From Lepidostoma basale (lineage: Eukaryota; Arthropoda; Insecta; Trichoptera; Lepidostomatidae), in the NCBI GenBank assembly GCA_022606425.2, contig JAHDVF020001468.1:1054001-1118000 (forward strand): a stretch of 64,000 bases of DNA, in the 5' to 3' direction. The translations under genes and the position numbers were made by a program. Positions within the stretch are counted from its first letter, which is position 1. The number at the start of each line of letters is the position of its first letter. The notes beneath the pieces were generated by a model. The model made no database searches. It saw only the letters and a program-made list of their open reading frames with translations, and was not told where the DNA came from. Positions 1-10,711 of this stretch are shown one piece after another.

Positions 1-41
1 GGCGCTCTATAAATTAACCAATTTATTATATTATTATTATT
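1..41 (+). mobile_element. CR1/L2-like LINE, extreme 3' end cut by window start
   Basis: The window opens on GGCGCTCTATAAATTA followed by a TTATTATT tail. This is the second half of the 3' hairpin and the tail seen complete at 35876-35951 (subtype b). The body of the copy lies upstream of the window. Confidence 0.75.
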
Positions 42-48
42 GTGAATA

Positions 49-194
49 TATGAGGTTCGCAACCCATCACACCGCGTCTCCCGCGGAGCGTAAAGAGAAG
101 GATGGAGTGCCACATCAGTAAAAGTGTGACAGTCCATTCTTTCTGCCTACCCTTTCGGGGAGACGGCGTGATGGTTAGTTAGTTAGTTAGTTAT
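49..194 (+). mobile_element. LINE-B short (non-autonomous) relative, 3' end
   Basis: Begins with GAGGTTCGCAACCCATCAC and ends with the LINE-B 3' block (CCATTCTTTCTGCCTACC, then TTCGGGGAGACGGCGTGA) and a (GTTA)n tail. The upstream part differs from the coding LINE-B copies but matches 18300-18926, 43668-43797, 50376-50512 and 59498-59700. A 1-base change near 108-115 breaks the frame that stays open in the other short copies. Confidence 0.75.
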
Positions 195-199
195 AAAAG

Positions 200-945
200 A
201 TCGTGCAGTTCAAGCATACATAATTAAATTTTTAAACAAACGAATTGCATTTGAAAAAAGAAGAGCATTTTTGTATTGCTAATTGAAAGATTCCTTGATT
301 AAACCTCGTACGGTGGATAAACTCCTATCTTAAAGTTTTTCCTCCCACTGCCGCCATGCGCCACTCACCAATAGAAAATATAAGCTCGTCGAGCTTTCTA
401 GCGGTGGGGGTGCGGCCGGGGAGGTGGACCAACTAAAAGGTTTTTAATTGCCCGCGGGTTGGTCTGGGAAGTGTCGTTTATTGACTGAAAGCTCTTGTAT
501 TTTTATGACGTTTTTGATGGAAGCACAAAGCTCGAAACCGCGAAATGCGATCCGGAATTTGCTGTATTTACTCACTAACGTTAAAGTAAAATGTTCATTT
601 ATCCGCGTACCACCCTTTTTGGATTATTTCATCGTTCGCTAAATTTAAAATGAGTATTTTCGCAACGGTTTTTTTATGATTATTATTTTTTTACGAACAG
701 CGATGTTACTGATTCCGTACTATATACTCGTATACCTTTTATTATAAAGGTGAAATACCGTTTTAAACCCACGAAAAATAAATTACGGAATGTTTTCACA
801 TTTTTCACGCTAGATTATCAAATCACCAAAAAATATTGTATTATTTGGAATGGCTGGAGATGTTAAAATGAAATAATGAGTTTCATGAAAATGTATAAAA
901 TACATTTATTACGACGTACACGTCGCATTTTCAAAACGAGAACAC
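200..945. other. No recognised feature
   Basis: Mostly AT-rich, with a short GC-rich patch at about 345-480. The 64-residue open frame at 448-642 starts at TTG and has no recognisable domain. I see no repeat shared with the rest of the window. Confidence 0.4.
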
Positions 946-949
946 TCCA

Positions 950-1340
950 TTTCTCTGAAGGGGTGGGCAAAAAGGATCGACCGCCACACTGTTAAATCCT
1001 GACATGACTCTCGTGCATCCTCTACATTCATACGCCGTGAAACACGCGTGGATAATTTTTTTCTACTACAAACATGGTCGCATTTAAGTACATAACTGAT
1101 TGATTTGGTTATGCCATGTTTTCCTTAGCCTCATTCGACTTTTTTTTCCATTCACACTATTTGTATATATTTTTTAATGATTTTTCCTTCATCATTTCGT
1201 TTCGTGTGTCTAAACCATCTAAGTGGCCCCTTCTCAATTTTATTTAGAACGCATGCCTTTCGTATATTTTCCTTCGGTATTCTGTCAGACATTTTTTTTA
1301 GTGAAATCTTCATTTGCATTCTTCGTCGCATTTTTGTTTG
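950..1340 (-). mobile_element. LINE-B fragment, decayed
   Basis: Read on the minus strand, the region matches the LINE-B C-terminus: the Leu-Arg-Trp-Phe-Gly-His-like block (1190-1240), the His-Gly-Ile-Thr block (about 1100-1130), the Met-Thr-Arg-Cys-like block and the terminal block at 950-990. Many indels and stops are present, so it is an old copy. Confidence 0.7.
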
Positions 1341-1460
1341 TTTGCAAATAAATATATTCCTATAGTAAACTTATATCTAAATAGATAAATATCCGATTTT
1401 CATTAATTCACTCACGGCACTTAGTATTTTACACAATTTTTAAACAATTTTCAGATCTCA

Positions 1461-1675
1461 GATCAGATTTCAGATCTAAGACCTATGCTGAAAACCCAAA
1501 TATTTCATATTTCATACCCAAATTTAAACCCAACTAGTATAATACATTTTGTTTTATTATACTTTCTAACCGATCACAATAATATCAGATGCAGCGTTCA
1601 TATATAGATTTTTAGATTCAAAACACGTCTTATTGCGTCCTTGAGACGATTACATCACAAAAACGGCGCTTTAAC
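1461..1675 (+). mobile_element. CR1/L2-like LINE 3' end, 5' truncated
   Basis: Starts at CAGATTTCAGATCTAAG, which corresponds to the last codons of the ORF at 3835-5499. It runs through the 3' UTR to a mutated hairpin (1635-1671: GCGTCC, GATTACATCAC, GGCGC). The (TTA)n tail is missing, so the 3' end has been replaced or lost. Confidence 0.8.
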
Positions 1676-1689
1676 CGGCCTACCTTCAG

Positions 1690-3415
1690 GTAATTTTCCG
1701 AGAAACGTGCAAAAAAGCATTTTTTTTTTAATGAAATCTAATTATATATTATTTTAATTTTTTTAAATTACGAACCGTCAAATACTCGGCCGCACACTTC
1801 ACCTGGCCCTTGTAAAACTATCATATTTATGAAGACTTGTACTCAAGTGTTGTTGGCACACGCGCGTTTCCTTACAGTTTGTACCTTTTAGGTACATTAC
1901 TTTTCTCAAGCGCGTACGTGATACGGGATAGCGCAGAATGGTACAGTCAAAGTGAACGTATCACGTACGTTCAAATACGTAGGGTGGTTAAAAGCTAGCA
2001 TATTATTATTATTATTTATTATTAACGAGAGAAACTTTGTATGTTTGAACTGTACAAATGACATTATTTTTACAAGTTTTTCAGCCTTTATATGATTGCT
2101 TGCGTGGCTTGAAACTACTTACATTTTTATCAAGTAATATTTTCATTTTTTGTGAATTTATACCCTAACTCTGACGATAACATTTAGAGACAGCGAACCC
2201 GTAGCGGGGCACGTAGCGGCTATTTATCAAGGCAGGCACTCTGGCCTAAAAGAATTCATCATTCACAGTTGAGAATGTTGACCCTATTCACGGTTCACGT
2301 ACCCAAAGGTTGGCATATTAATTTTTTATACGCTCAATAATACATAACAATCTGGATTGTTAAGATTTGGATGCTTTGCCAAAATTCTCAAAAGCTCTTG
2401 ATATGGGTAAACTTAAAATGAAAGCTTTCCGGATCTGAGAGTTCATTATTTTGTTAAAAATTTTCGTGACAGATCATCGTAGAATATATTTGCTAAGAAG
2501 TAAGTTTTAGATTATATTTAAACTTTTATATAAATTAGCTTTTATAGTTGTTTTGTTTTTTTATAATAATAAACCCAATCAATTATACAGTAATAAAAAT
2601 GCACTACCATTTAAAAACTATATGTCACGAAATTTCTTGAAATTGGTCAGCAGATATTTATTGATATTATAGTGCACATATTCTAAAATATCCAAGAAAA
2701 ATATAATACATCGTTTTATTTAACTTATCAAATTATAGGCCATTGAATTTAATTGTTCTTTCAAAGTGCATTCAAATGGCTTAAATATCATTAGAATGTT
2801 TGTCTTACGAAGGTATAACAACGCCGTTTTATAATATTATAGAATGTGTATGTATTGTGTATCTTTTATACGTTTTCTCGGTCAAATCACGACTATAAGG
2901 TCATGTGTGATTTCTCACAGCTGATAATGCCAGTCAATTTCCGGACAACGAATAATGTCTAACAAAAAAAAACGTTTTTATCATTTCACATTCTCTTTTA
3001 AATACATTCATACTTTATGCGCTTCCAGCTTTCATTTTTCTCCAGAACTACATAATATTTTTGAGGACCGTGTATAATGAAGCTTTAATTTTTACGTCGT
3101 CATAATGGATCGTTTAATCTCTAGTCTGCGACATTATCCAACTCACTTAATAGTTGTCATAAGACCGTACATGAGCGGTAACATCTGGATCCGCTCCGGG
3201 CTTTTCTGCTTGTTTCGATAAAACACTCGAGGATTCAACCGGTTAGGTGCGTTAAGCGAGTATACTCGCCCTCTGTTACCGTGCCCAAGGACCCGGCTAT
3301 ACAAAATGAGCGAGTTAAATCGCTCAAGTTTGTGTATTTTTCTGAATAAATTCTAGTACGAATTTAATAAATAAATAATACGATATTACAGTTAATTTAT
3401 ATTATCGATTTTACA
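1690..3415. other. No recognised gene; two small dyads
   Basis: AT-rich sequence without a supported open frame. Two small inverted repeats lie close together: GCGAGTATACTCGC (3256-3269, a perfect palindrome) and TGAGCGA/TCGCTCA around a 6-base spacer (about 3306-3325). Either may be chance or part of an unrecognised repeat. Confidence 0.35.
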
Positions 3416-3432
3416 GATATTACATTAAAGCT

Positions 3433-5499
3433 TTGCATGATAGTCGACATATGATTCTTATAGTCCGACATATGATTCTTCTCGACAAGCATGCTCCACA
3501 TTCGACAAAAACACTCCGGGTGCGAGTGTCTAATGCATGGTTTGATGAAGAATGTCGTAGAAACAAGAGACTAATGCGTAGGTTTGAACGTATGTACCGA
3601 AACACAGGCCTAAGCTCTTCAAGAGAAGCCTGGGTGAGATCGCAGAATTCTTTTAGAGACCTGATCAAGAAGAAAAGATCGGAGTACTGGAAATGTAAAA
3701 TTGAATCGGAAAAGGAAAATCCCCGACATCTATGGAATTCCGTTTAATCAGTACTCGGAAATAATCAACAAGAAAAGGCCTCTACCAAGTTATCTCCTCA
3801 GGACTTCGCCCAATTCTTTGAAGATAAAATCGCTGTGATTCGTGCAACGACCTCATCTACAACACCACCAACTTTCACGACATATGAGGGAAAACTTCTA
3901 ACTAAATTTAATATCACAACACCTCAAGAAGTGATTAAACTTATCTTAAACGCACCTAATAAACAGTGTTCGCTTGATCCGATTCCGACATGGCTTCTCA
4001 AGAGATGCTGTCACCATGTTGCTCCATTTTTAGTCAAAATTTTTAACAAATCTCTTCTAACAGGACAAGTCCCCTTTTTGCTCAAGAAAGCTATTGTTTC
4101 TCCCATATTAAAAAAACCTCAACTAGATTCCGAAAATCTTAGTAACTTCCGGCCCGTCTCAAATCTACCTTTCATCTCTAAAGTTCTTGGAAAAATTGTA
4201 GCCTCCCAAATTTCTAATCACCTTTCGACAAATAATATTTTGTCTAAATTACAATCCGCCTACCGACGTTTCCATTCAACGGAGACGGGATTGCTTAGAG
4301 TCATGTCAGATTTAGTACTGGCAAACGAATCGGGCAAATTGGCACTGCTCTCCCTTCTGGACATGAGCGCTGCGTTTGACACAATTGATCACTCATATCT
4401 TATCCAACGATTAGCGATCACGTATGGTTTTAGAGGTAATGCCATAGACTGGCTAAATTCATATCTGTCGGATCGTTCACAAGCTGTGCAGCTAGCAGGT
4501 AAAAAATCCTCATTTACTAATATCCAATCTGGTGTGCCACAAGGCTCTGTTTTAGGACCCCTTTTATTTATCATGTTTACAAATGACGTTGCCAAAATAA
4601 TAGAATCCTTTGGCCTCCTCTCACATTGCTATGCTGATGATCAGCAACTTTATTTTTTCTGCAACCCTGATGACACCAAACATCTTACGTCAACAACTGT
4701 CAACTGCATTGATGCCATATCCAGATGGATGGCATCAAACAAACTTAAACTAAATCCATCCAAAACGGAATTTCTCTGGACTTCTTCCGCAAAGCGTCAA
4801 CATCTTATCGATCATTCCTCAATTTCAACAGCTGACAATGATATCGTTCCCAAAAACTCCACAAAGCTTCTTGGTGTTTATCTTGACGCAAATCTGTCTC
4901 TAAAATCCCAAATTAATAACACGGTCAGCGCTAGTTTCTTCCACCTAAGACGATTAAAATCCGTCAAAAGGAGTATTCCCCATGACACTTTCAAAACTCT
5001 TGTAAATTCCTTCGTTGTGTCACGACTTGATTATTGTAATGGAATTTATGCAAACATTCCAAAACAACAAATAAACAAACTTCAATCTGCGTTCAATGCA
5101 GCAGCAAGGCTCATTAAAGGCATTCCAAAAAAGTCTCATATAACACAACATCTCAAAGAACTTCACTGGCTTAAAAGTCCAGAAAGAATCCAGTATAAGC
5201 TCTGCTGGACAGTCTTCAAAGCGCTACATGGAATGGCACCAAGTTATATATCAGAACTCTGTATAACGGACAGCCTAAATACAAGGAAATCCACACTTCG
5301 CTCGGCGAACTCCTCAGCAATAGGAAGATTAGTTGAGCCGAAGCGTTGCCCCAGTACGAATTTCGGGGATCGAGCGTTCGCGGTAGCCGGTCCATCAGCT
5401 TGGAACAATCTCCCTTCACACCTTAGATGCATAAATGATCCGACAGATTTCAGATCTAAATTGAAAACCCATCTTTTTCATATTTCATACCCAATTTAA
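3433..5499 (+). pseudogene. CR1/L2-like ORF2 reverse transcriptase, one internal stop
   Basis: This is one continuous frame of 688 sense codons interrupted only by a TAA at 3745-3747, so the split at 3747/3835 is a single nonsense change and not a frameshift. RT landmarks are clear: NFRPVSNLPFISK, LLDMSAAFDTIDH (first catalytic Asp codon at 4360), GVPQGSVLGPLLF and YADDQQLY (codons from 4630). They are followed by the thumb (KLLGVYLDANLS) and the C-terminal LHWLKSPERIQYKLCW block. The YADDQQLY form is typical of the CR1/L2/Crack-type branch, and I cannot place it further. The first 40 residues after the first ATG include non-LINE sequence near the 5' break. The product would copy LINE RNA at a nicked target, but this copy lacks the endonuclease and is dead. 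Confidence 0.92.
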
Positions 5500-5588
5500 A
5501 CATTTATACTTTGTTCTACTATACTTTCAAACCGATCGTTTTTTAAGTGGTCACATTTAGATTTTTAAGATTTAAAACACGTCTTAAT

Positions 5589-5623
5589 GCGCCCTTGAGG
5601 TGATTACATCACAAAAACGGCGC
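5589..5623 (+). other. Conserved 3' hairpin of the CR1/L2-like LINE
   Basis: There are two nested stems: outer GCGCC (5589-5593) with GGCGC (5619-5623), and inner GTGAT (5600-5604) with ATCAC (5608-5612) around TAC. The (TTA)n tail follows. The same structure is found in at least ten other copies with compensating changes. By analogy with other LINEs it is probably the RT recognition signal (inference). Confidence 0.8.
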
Positions 5624-5687
5624 TTTAAAAGTTAGCATATTATTATTATTATTATTATTTATTATACAAGGTCAGTTTTCGTGGCAA

Positions 5688-7008
5688 CAAGGTCTGTTCA
5701 AAAAGTATCGCGAATTTTGAATTTCCGCTGGCTACGTATATTTGATTTTTGATTTTTTTATAGCGTTATGTTGGTACTCATGTTCCTTACTTATGCTGAC
5801 AAGGTCGGCCATTTTGAATGTTTAGTTAATTTTTGACAGCTGTTTTGCTTGGATGTGTTTTGGCTCGTCTTCGATTTTTGCCTATTCCAAAAAATGGATC
5901 AAAGAATCTGTATCAAATTTTGGGTGAAAAACAAAATAAAGTGCGCGGACGCATTTCGAATGTTGACTGTGGCATATGGTGAAGCTACCTTGGACCAAAG
6001 CAACGTTTATCGGTGGTACAAAATGTTCTCAGAGGGCCGAGAAGATATGAACGACGAAGAGCGTGCCGGACGCCCGAGCACGTCAACAACAGACGAAAAC
6101 ATTGATAAAGTGAAGAAAATAGTATTAGCCAATCGTCGAATCACCGTTAGAGAAGTTGCTGAGGACCTAAACATATCGATTGGCTCGTGCCATTCGATTT
6201 TAACCAATGATTTGGGCATGAGTCGGGTCGCCGCGAAATTCGTGCCAAAATTGCTCAATTTCGACCAAAAACAGCATCGCGTTAACATTGCTCAGGAGAT
6301 GTTGGACTCGGTCCGTGACGACCCAAATGTGCTCCAGAGGGTCATAACTGGTGACGAATCATGGGTTTATGGTTATGACGTGGAAACCAAAGCTCAATCA
6401 TCCCAATGGAAGCTGCCGCATGAGCCAAGACCAAAAAAAGCGCGCCAAGTTCGGTCGAACGTGAAGGTTTTGCTCACAGTTTTCTTCGATTGCAGGGGCG
6501 TGGTGCATCATGAGTTCTTGCCACAGGGTAGTACGGTCAATAAGGAATATTACCTGCAAGTTATGCGCAATTTGCGCGAAGCAATCCGCCAGAAACGCCC
6601 GGATTTGTGGAAGAACAAAAACTGGCTTTTGCACCATGATAACGCCCCTGCTCACACATCGTTGCTTGTGCGCGAATATTTGGCCAAAAACAACACAGTA
6701 ATGGTGCCGCAGCCACCGTATTCCCCAGACCTGGCCCCCTGTGACTTTTTCCTGTTTCCAAAACTGAAGAGGCCCATGAAAGGACGACGCTACGCCACGA
6801 TTGAGGAGATAAAGACGGCATCGAAGGAGGAGCTGAACAAGATCACAAAAATGATTTTTTTAAGTGCTTCGAGGATTGGAAAAAACGTTGGCATAAATGT
6901 ATTATATCCGAGGGGAATTACTTTGAAGGGGACAAAATAGATATTCATGAATAAATAAATACTTTTTGAAAAAATATAAAATTCGCGATACTTTTTGAAC
7001 AGACCTCG
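5688..7008 (+). mobile_element. mariner-family DNA transposon
   Basis: Perfect 28-bp terminal inverted repeats are seen, GGTCTGTTCAAAAAGTATCG plus 8 more bases at 5691-5718 and their complement at 6978-7005. They extend to 31 bp with one mismatch. They enclose one transposase frame. The element is about 1.3 kb, the normal size for mariner. A clear TA on both sides is not seen: the right outer flank offers TA, while the left shows CAA preceded by a partial repeat of the terminus (CAAGGTCAG at 5667), so the left boundary may be altered. It lies directly behind the CR1-like copy. Confidence 0.95.
5894..6940 (+). pseudogene. mariner transposase, 1-base deletion near the C-terminus
   Basis: The ATG at 5894 is the likely start; the frame is open 45 bases further upstream but without family similarity. 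The N-terminal helix-turn-helix region has the mariner-type start (CIKFWVKNKIK) and the linker motif appears as KLPHEP (about residues 173-178). The catalytic triad is intact: Asp154 (TGDESW), Asp249 (HHDNAPAH) and Asp284 (APCDFFLF), with 34 residues between the last two (DD34D). YSPDLAP is present. After about residue 318 the frame slips: a run of five A at about 6847-6851 is one base short of the normal reading, and the other frame continues the expected C-terminus to a TAA just before 6960. Only the last ~34 residues are replaced, so this is a young, nearly intact copy. It would cut and paste the element at TA sites in the nucleus. Confidence 0.93.
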
Positions 7009-7009
7009 T

Positions 7010-7600
7010 ATCTCGTATTATGTCTTTCATATTTCTCTGTTGAAATTTTAAGTAATTTTATGTTGTATAATAGTATATTAGTTACTCCCTTGCATTATAA
7101 CTTACTTTTGTGAATTGTGCATACATATTTTTTCCTTTATTTTTTTACAAGATTGTTGTATTTTTTATAATATTATTTTTATATATAGTGAAAAAATATA
7201 TAATTCGTGAGTTTTTTTTTTTAATTTACGGCCCTCCGAGATCAGCCATACTAATACCACCCGGCACAAGGGTTAAACAATGTACTCGTATGTAGCCGGC
7301 GTGAACTGTGAGAAAAGCTTTTGATGTTTGACAGGCTTTAGGGCAGATGGATGTCTAGAGTACTTAAAAATTATAATGAAAATGAGAATCACAAATATGA
7401 TTTTAAACCCTTGAGAAAGCTCTAATGTTTATATAGTTCTAGCTATCAAAAAAACCTTTCCTTTTCAGATTCAGAATATTTCATTAATTGTTCACTGGGG
7501 TGTTAACCATAATATTTCTCCTAATCACAATATTTATTCTTCCCATTAAAACACAAAGTCACATTATTACTTTGTTCTCCAGAGGTTTTTTAACCCCGGC
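7010..7600. other. No recognised feature
   Basis: AT-rich spacer between mariner and a decayed LINE-B. The short open frames show no family similarity. Confidence 0.35.
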
Positions 7601-7604
7601 TTTT

Positions 7605-7990
7605 GTATGGAAAATACAACTGGCAAAAGATTTATTAATGTAGAATAAATGCAGTAGAAATGAGATCTAATATGTGATCAATCTTTTATCCGATAGTGTC
7701 AATTGCACATAGTGAACGGAGTGCGAATGAAAACGTTATGGACAAAATAATTAAAGGTTCATTATTATGGTTTCTATACATGAAAATAATGAATGAAGAA
7801 AGAATGGAAAAGTTGAGGATGTAAACGGAACAAGAAAAAAATGAAGACCGAGGAAAACATGGCAAGATCAAATCAATCAAATGTCGGCCTAGTGAGAAAT
7901 CGTCATGCGTGCATGACACAATGTAAATATGTCAGAAAAGGACAGTGTGGGGGTTCATTATTTCTGCCTAGCCCTTCGTAAAACCCTAAA
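7605..7990 (+). mobile_element. LINE-B fragment, decayed
   Basis: Recognised by AACTGGCAAAAGA, AATGCAGTAGAAATGAGATC, AGACCGAGGAAAACATGGCA and the terminal TTATTTCTGCCTAGCCCTTC. Several indels disrupt the reading frame and the (GTTA)n tail is absent. Confidence 0.75.
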
Positions 7991-7999
7991 GAAAAGGGA

Positions 8000-8526
8000 C
8001 ATTAAAATATTTTTTTATGTGAAACACCAAAAAATATATTCTTTGTTATCTTCTGACTTGTTTTGAAATAATTACACTAATATGAATTATAAACGTGAGT
8101 TTAAATTTTGTGACAACAGATATTTCCCATTGCTGGCAGATATTATAATAATGTTTACTCTCCATTATATTTTAGTAGAACATATGTTTATCTCTCCATT
8201 AAGTTGATATTTTTAATATTATATTTTTATAATTATACTAGAACTTTAGATTTATGACTATTTATTTATTTGTTCCTTTCGTATCACCGAAGTGTACGAC
8301 TGCGGTCCAGATGTGTATTTCTCCACTACGAATAATAAATTGTTCTGACTTTTTCGTTATCTGAGTATGTCTGAGAACGTCCTGAATCCTGGTACATGTA
8401 TAATATTATACAAATGTAGGTTTAAATAAAAGACTAGATTTATTATGGGTGAAAAAAATGTGTAGCAATTTTGCCATGTGGTCTGGGGTTAAAATTTATT
8501 ACGTATTTATGTTGACCATAATTTAC
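8000..8526. other. No recognised feature
   Basis: AT-rich. I see no open frame or repeat that matches elsewhere in the window. Confidence 0.35.
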
Positions 8527-8739
8527 TAATTAACTAACCATCACGCCGTTTCCGCAGAGGGGTAGGCAGGAAGAATGTACCGCCAAACCGTTCTGTCCTC
8601 TCGATTCCTCTACATTCATAAATCGTGTCATGCACGCACGTCAATTTCTCCGACTCCTCACGTGACCGATATTTAATATTTAATTAATAATTAAATAAAA
8701 CGATGTTTTTTAACTACTTCCACTTTTGTCTTTATTTAG

Positions 8740-8777
8740 ACAGCGACCGGTTTCGCCAGGCTCGCTGGCATCGACAG
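8740..8777 (-). ncRNA. Hammerhead-like motif U1 (box 1 variant)
   Basis: On the minus strand: CTGTCGA in place of CTGANGA, stem II GCCAG/CTGGC around CGAGC, GAAAC (8750-8754), then the self-complementary ACCGGT and C. The stem, GAAAC and potential GUC site are good, but box 1 deviates at a conserved A, so self-cleavage is doubtful. Confidence 0.45.
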
Positions 8778-9193
8778 ACTGGTAACACTATTGTAAACTT
8801 AGTCCTTTATATACATACAGATCAGGGGTGGTAAACATGATTCTATACAAAAATAATCTTCAAATATTTATGTAAAAATTTTCTGAATTTAACTATTGGT
8901 ATTACAGGTATTCTTGGAGGTTCGTGTTTAATACAATGGGTTTTAATTTTTATTATCTCTTACATATTCATATATAATTTTTGAAAAAATGGTAATTTTG
9001 TTTAAATTTTTACTGAATTTAAATATTATATGTTATAGTTCTTGGTCCGTAAGGTTGGCCGCGCCTTATTCGGTTTTCCCAATCCATATAGCTGCTAGGG
9101 TCTAGAATCAATCAAAAACACAGTATAGAATCATGTTTACCACCCCTGATCTGTCTGTATATAAAGGACTAAGTTTACAATAGTGTTACCAGT

Positions 9194-9230
9194 CTGTCGA
9201 TGCCAGCGAGCCTGGCGAAATCGGTCGCTG
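9194..9230 (+). ncRNA. Hammerhead-like motif U2 (box 1 variant)
   Basis: Mirror copy of U1 in the right arm: CTGTCGA (9194-9200), GCCAG/CTGGC, then GAAAT where the consensus is GAAAC. The same box-1 variant is in both arms, so it predates or was copied between arms. Confidence 0.4.
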
Positions 9231-9639
9231 TCTAAATAAAGACAAAAGTGGAAGTAGTTAAAAAACATCGTTTTATTTAATTATTATTTAAAATGAACTT
9301 CCATCAAGAGATTTCAGTAAAATCATTTGATAATATTTAATTGATTCGATCGTGACATGTTTTCCTAAGCCTTTCGCCATTTCTTGCCCCGTTCACGTCG
9401 TTTACATAAACCTTCTTCACCATTCTGTCTTCATTTATTCTTTCCATGTTTCCAAACCATATCAACAACCCTTTCATTATTTTGTTCATTAATTCGCACC
9501 GCATTCACTTCTTATACATGCTATCGTTATACCGATTTAACTTACATTCGTCTTAGAGATCTCATTTCTTCTGCATATATTCTACTTTCATCCTTCTTTT
9601 ACCACTTCCATGTTTTTTGCTCTCTCCATTATTTTGATT

Positions 9640-10325
9640 TTTATATTACTGAAGACACTTTTTTTTATATATTATTTTCTTAATACATTTCCTAGGTACT
9701 TTAAAGGTAAATTAAACCTTTATCGTCAGAAAAAAATCTTCTTCCTGTTTATGACGGTGAACTGACCTGATATGGAGATGTACAGCCATATCTCCATCTC
9801 TCGGAAAAACTACGCTTGATAAACTTACCAAAATTCAATTACTTTTAAAAAACATACGTTTTCTTTTGTATATGATAGATTCAATTCAATTGATTATTAT
9901 ATTTATTACGTTTACAAGAGTGACATTTACCACATCAAGGTTTTTTTACATCTTGCATATAGGCGGAATGGCTTGATAAAAAATATGTATAAATTATAAT
10001 TGTATTTACATGTGTATATGAAAATAATGTATCAATCGTCTCTCTTCTTCAACACGTCTCTCTTTTTTGAGGATTGTGTAATGTGTAAAAACTTGACCGG
10101 TGGGCCGAAGCAGGAAGTTTAATGTAGTCTTTCTGTACGGTGGACACCTCTGGAATACTAAAAGAATAACGGACTGGACGGTGCTCATTAGTAACCGAAT
10201 ACGAAACGCTTCGTCAACAACTGCTCTCATTACATTATCTGTACAGAAATAATTTATAATATATTTCAAGATATTAAAAGTTCCAAAGGAAGATCGGTAC
10301 TTATTTTGCAAAAGATACCAAATGC
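9640..10325. other. Unrecognised region with a 101-codon open frame
   Basis: A minus-strand open frame at 10006-10311 begins at a TTG rather than ATG and has no domain I recognise. It could be a chance frame or an eroded exon. The rest is AT-rich with nothing identified. Confidence 0.25.
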
Positions 10326-10332
10326 ATTTTTA

Positions 10333-10690
10333 GATAGACTGCCACACTTTTCTTTCCTGACATATTTCTCTCACTTCCTCAAAATTCATACACCGTGTCA
10401 TGCACGCGCGTAGATTTCTCTGACTCCTCGCGTGGCCGACATTCAATATTTGATTTATTTGATCGTGCCACGTTTTCCTCGTCCTTCCTCTATTTCTAGT
10501 TCCATTTACATCGTTAACATATAATTTTTTTACCATTCTTTCTTCATTCATTCTTTCCATATGTCCAAACCATCTTAATGATCCTTTCATTATTTTGTTC
10601 ATAGCACCATCATTCGCACCCCAATTACTTCTTATATTTTCATACTCTATCATACACAAAGTATCCACACATTCGTCTAAGAGATAAATT
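10333..10690 (-). mobile_element. LINE-B fragment with open RT C-terminus
   Basis: The minus-strand frame 10330-10668 gives the LINE-B C-terminal blocks NKIMKGSLRWFGHMERM, RTRKTWHDQINQIL and RACMTRCMN. It is truncated at both sides: the AYPFGETA end and the tail are missing, and the 5' break is near 10690. Confidence 0.85.
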
Positions 10691-10711
10691 AAGTTAAATA
10701 TATAATATAAT

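Larger units (their letters stand above)
3420..5663 (+). mobile_element. CR1/L2-like non-LTR retrotransposon, 5' truncated
   Basis: This is the longest LINE copy in the window. It covers the region just upstream of the reverse transcriptase, the full RT and C-terminal domain, a short 3' UTR, the conserved 3' hairpin (5589-5623) and a (TTA)n tail (about 5638-5663). The apurinic endonuclease part of ORF2 and any ORF1 are absent. A 15-base direct repeat (CGACATATGATTCTT, twice at 3445-3485) lies near the 5' break. The mariner element begins about 25 bp beyond the tail. Confidence 0.9.
8686..9330. mobile_element. Foldback element HHR-U with ~164-bp inverted arms
   Basis: Arms 8685-8848 and 9123-9286 are near-perfect inverted copies around a spacer of about 270 bp. 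About 44 bp of extra sequence lies at the right end. A 12-bp target duplication flanks the whole in LINE-B. Each arm contains a hammerhead-like motif pointing outward. No protein frame is present, so it is non-autonomous. Confidence 0.8.
8527..9635 (-). mobile_element. LINE-B copy split by a foldback insertion
   Basis: The left piece (8527-8685) carries the 3' terminal block and tail (TTAACTAACCATCACGCCG). The right piece (9331-9635) continues the same RT C-terminus: GATCGTGACATG, the Trp-Phe-Gly-His-like region, and the Met-Arg-Ser-Leu block near 9560. The two halves meet at a 12-base direct repeat TAATATTTAATT (8674-8685 and 9331-9342), so the intervening DNA is a later insertion. Confidence 0.8.

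Noticed and set aside
4389..4595. Minus-strand and out-of-frame open frames over the LINE and mariner genes
   Set aside because: They are shadows of the coding strand, as are those at 5216-5432, 6007-6288, 6398-6821 and the like.
5849..5893. Transposase start at 5849
   Set aside because: That codon is TTG, and the 15 residues before the ATG at 5894 do not resemble mariner N-termini.
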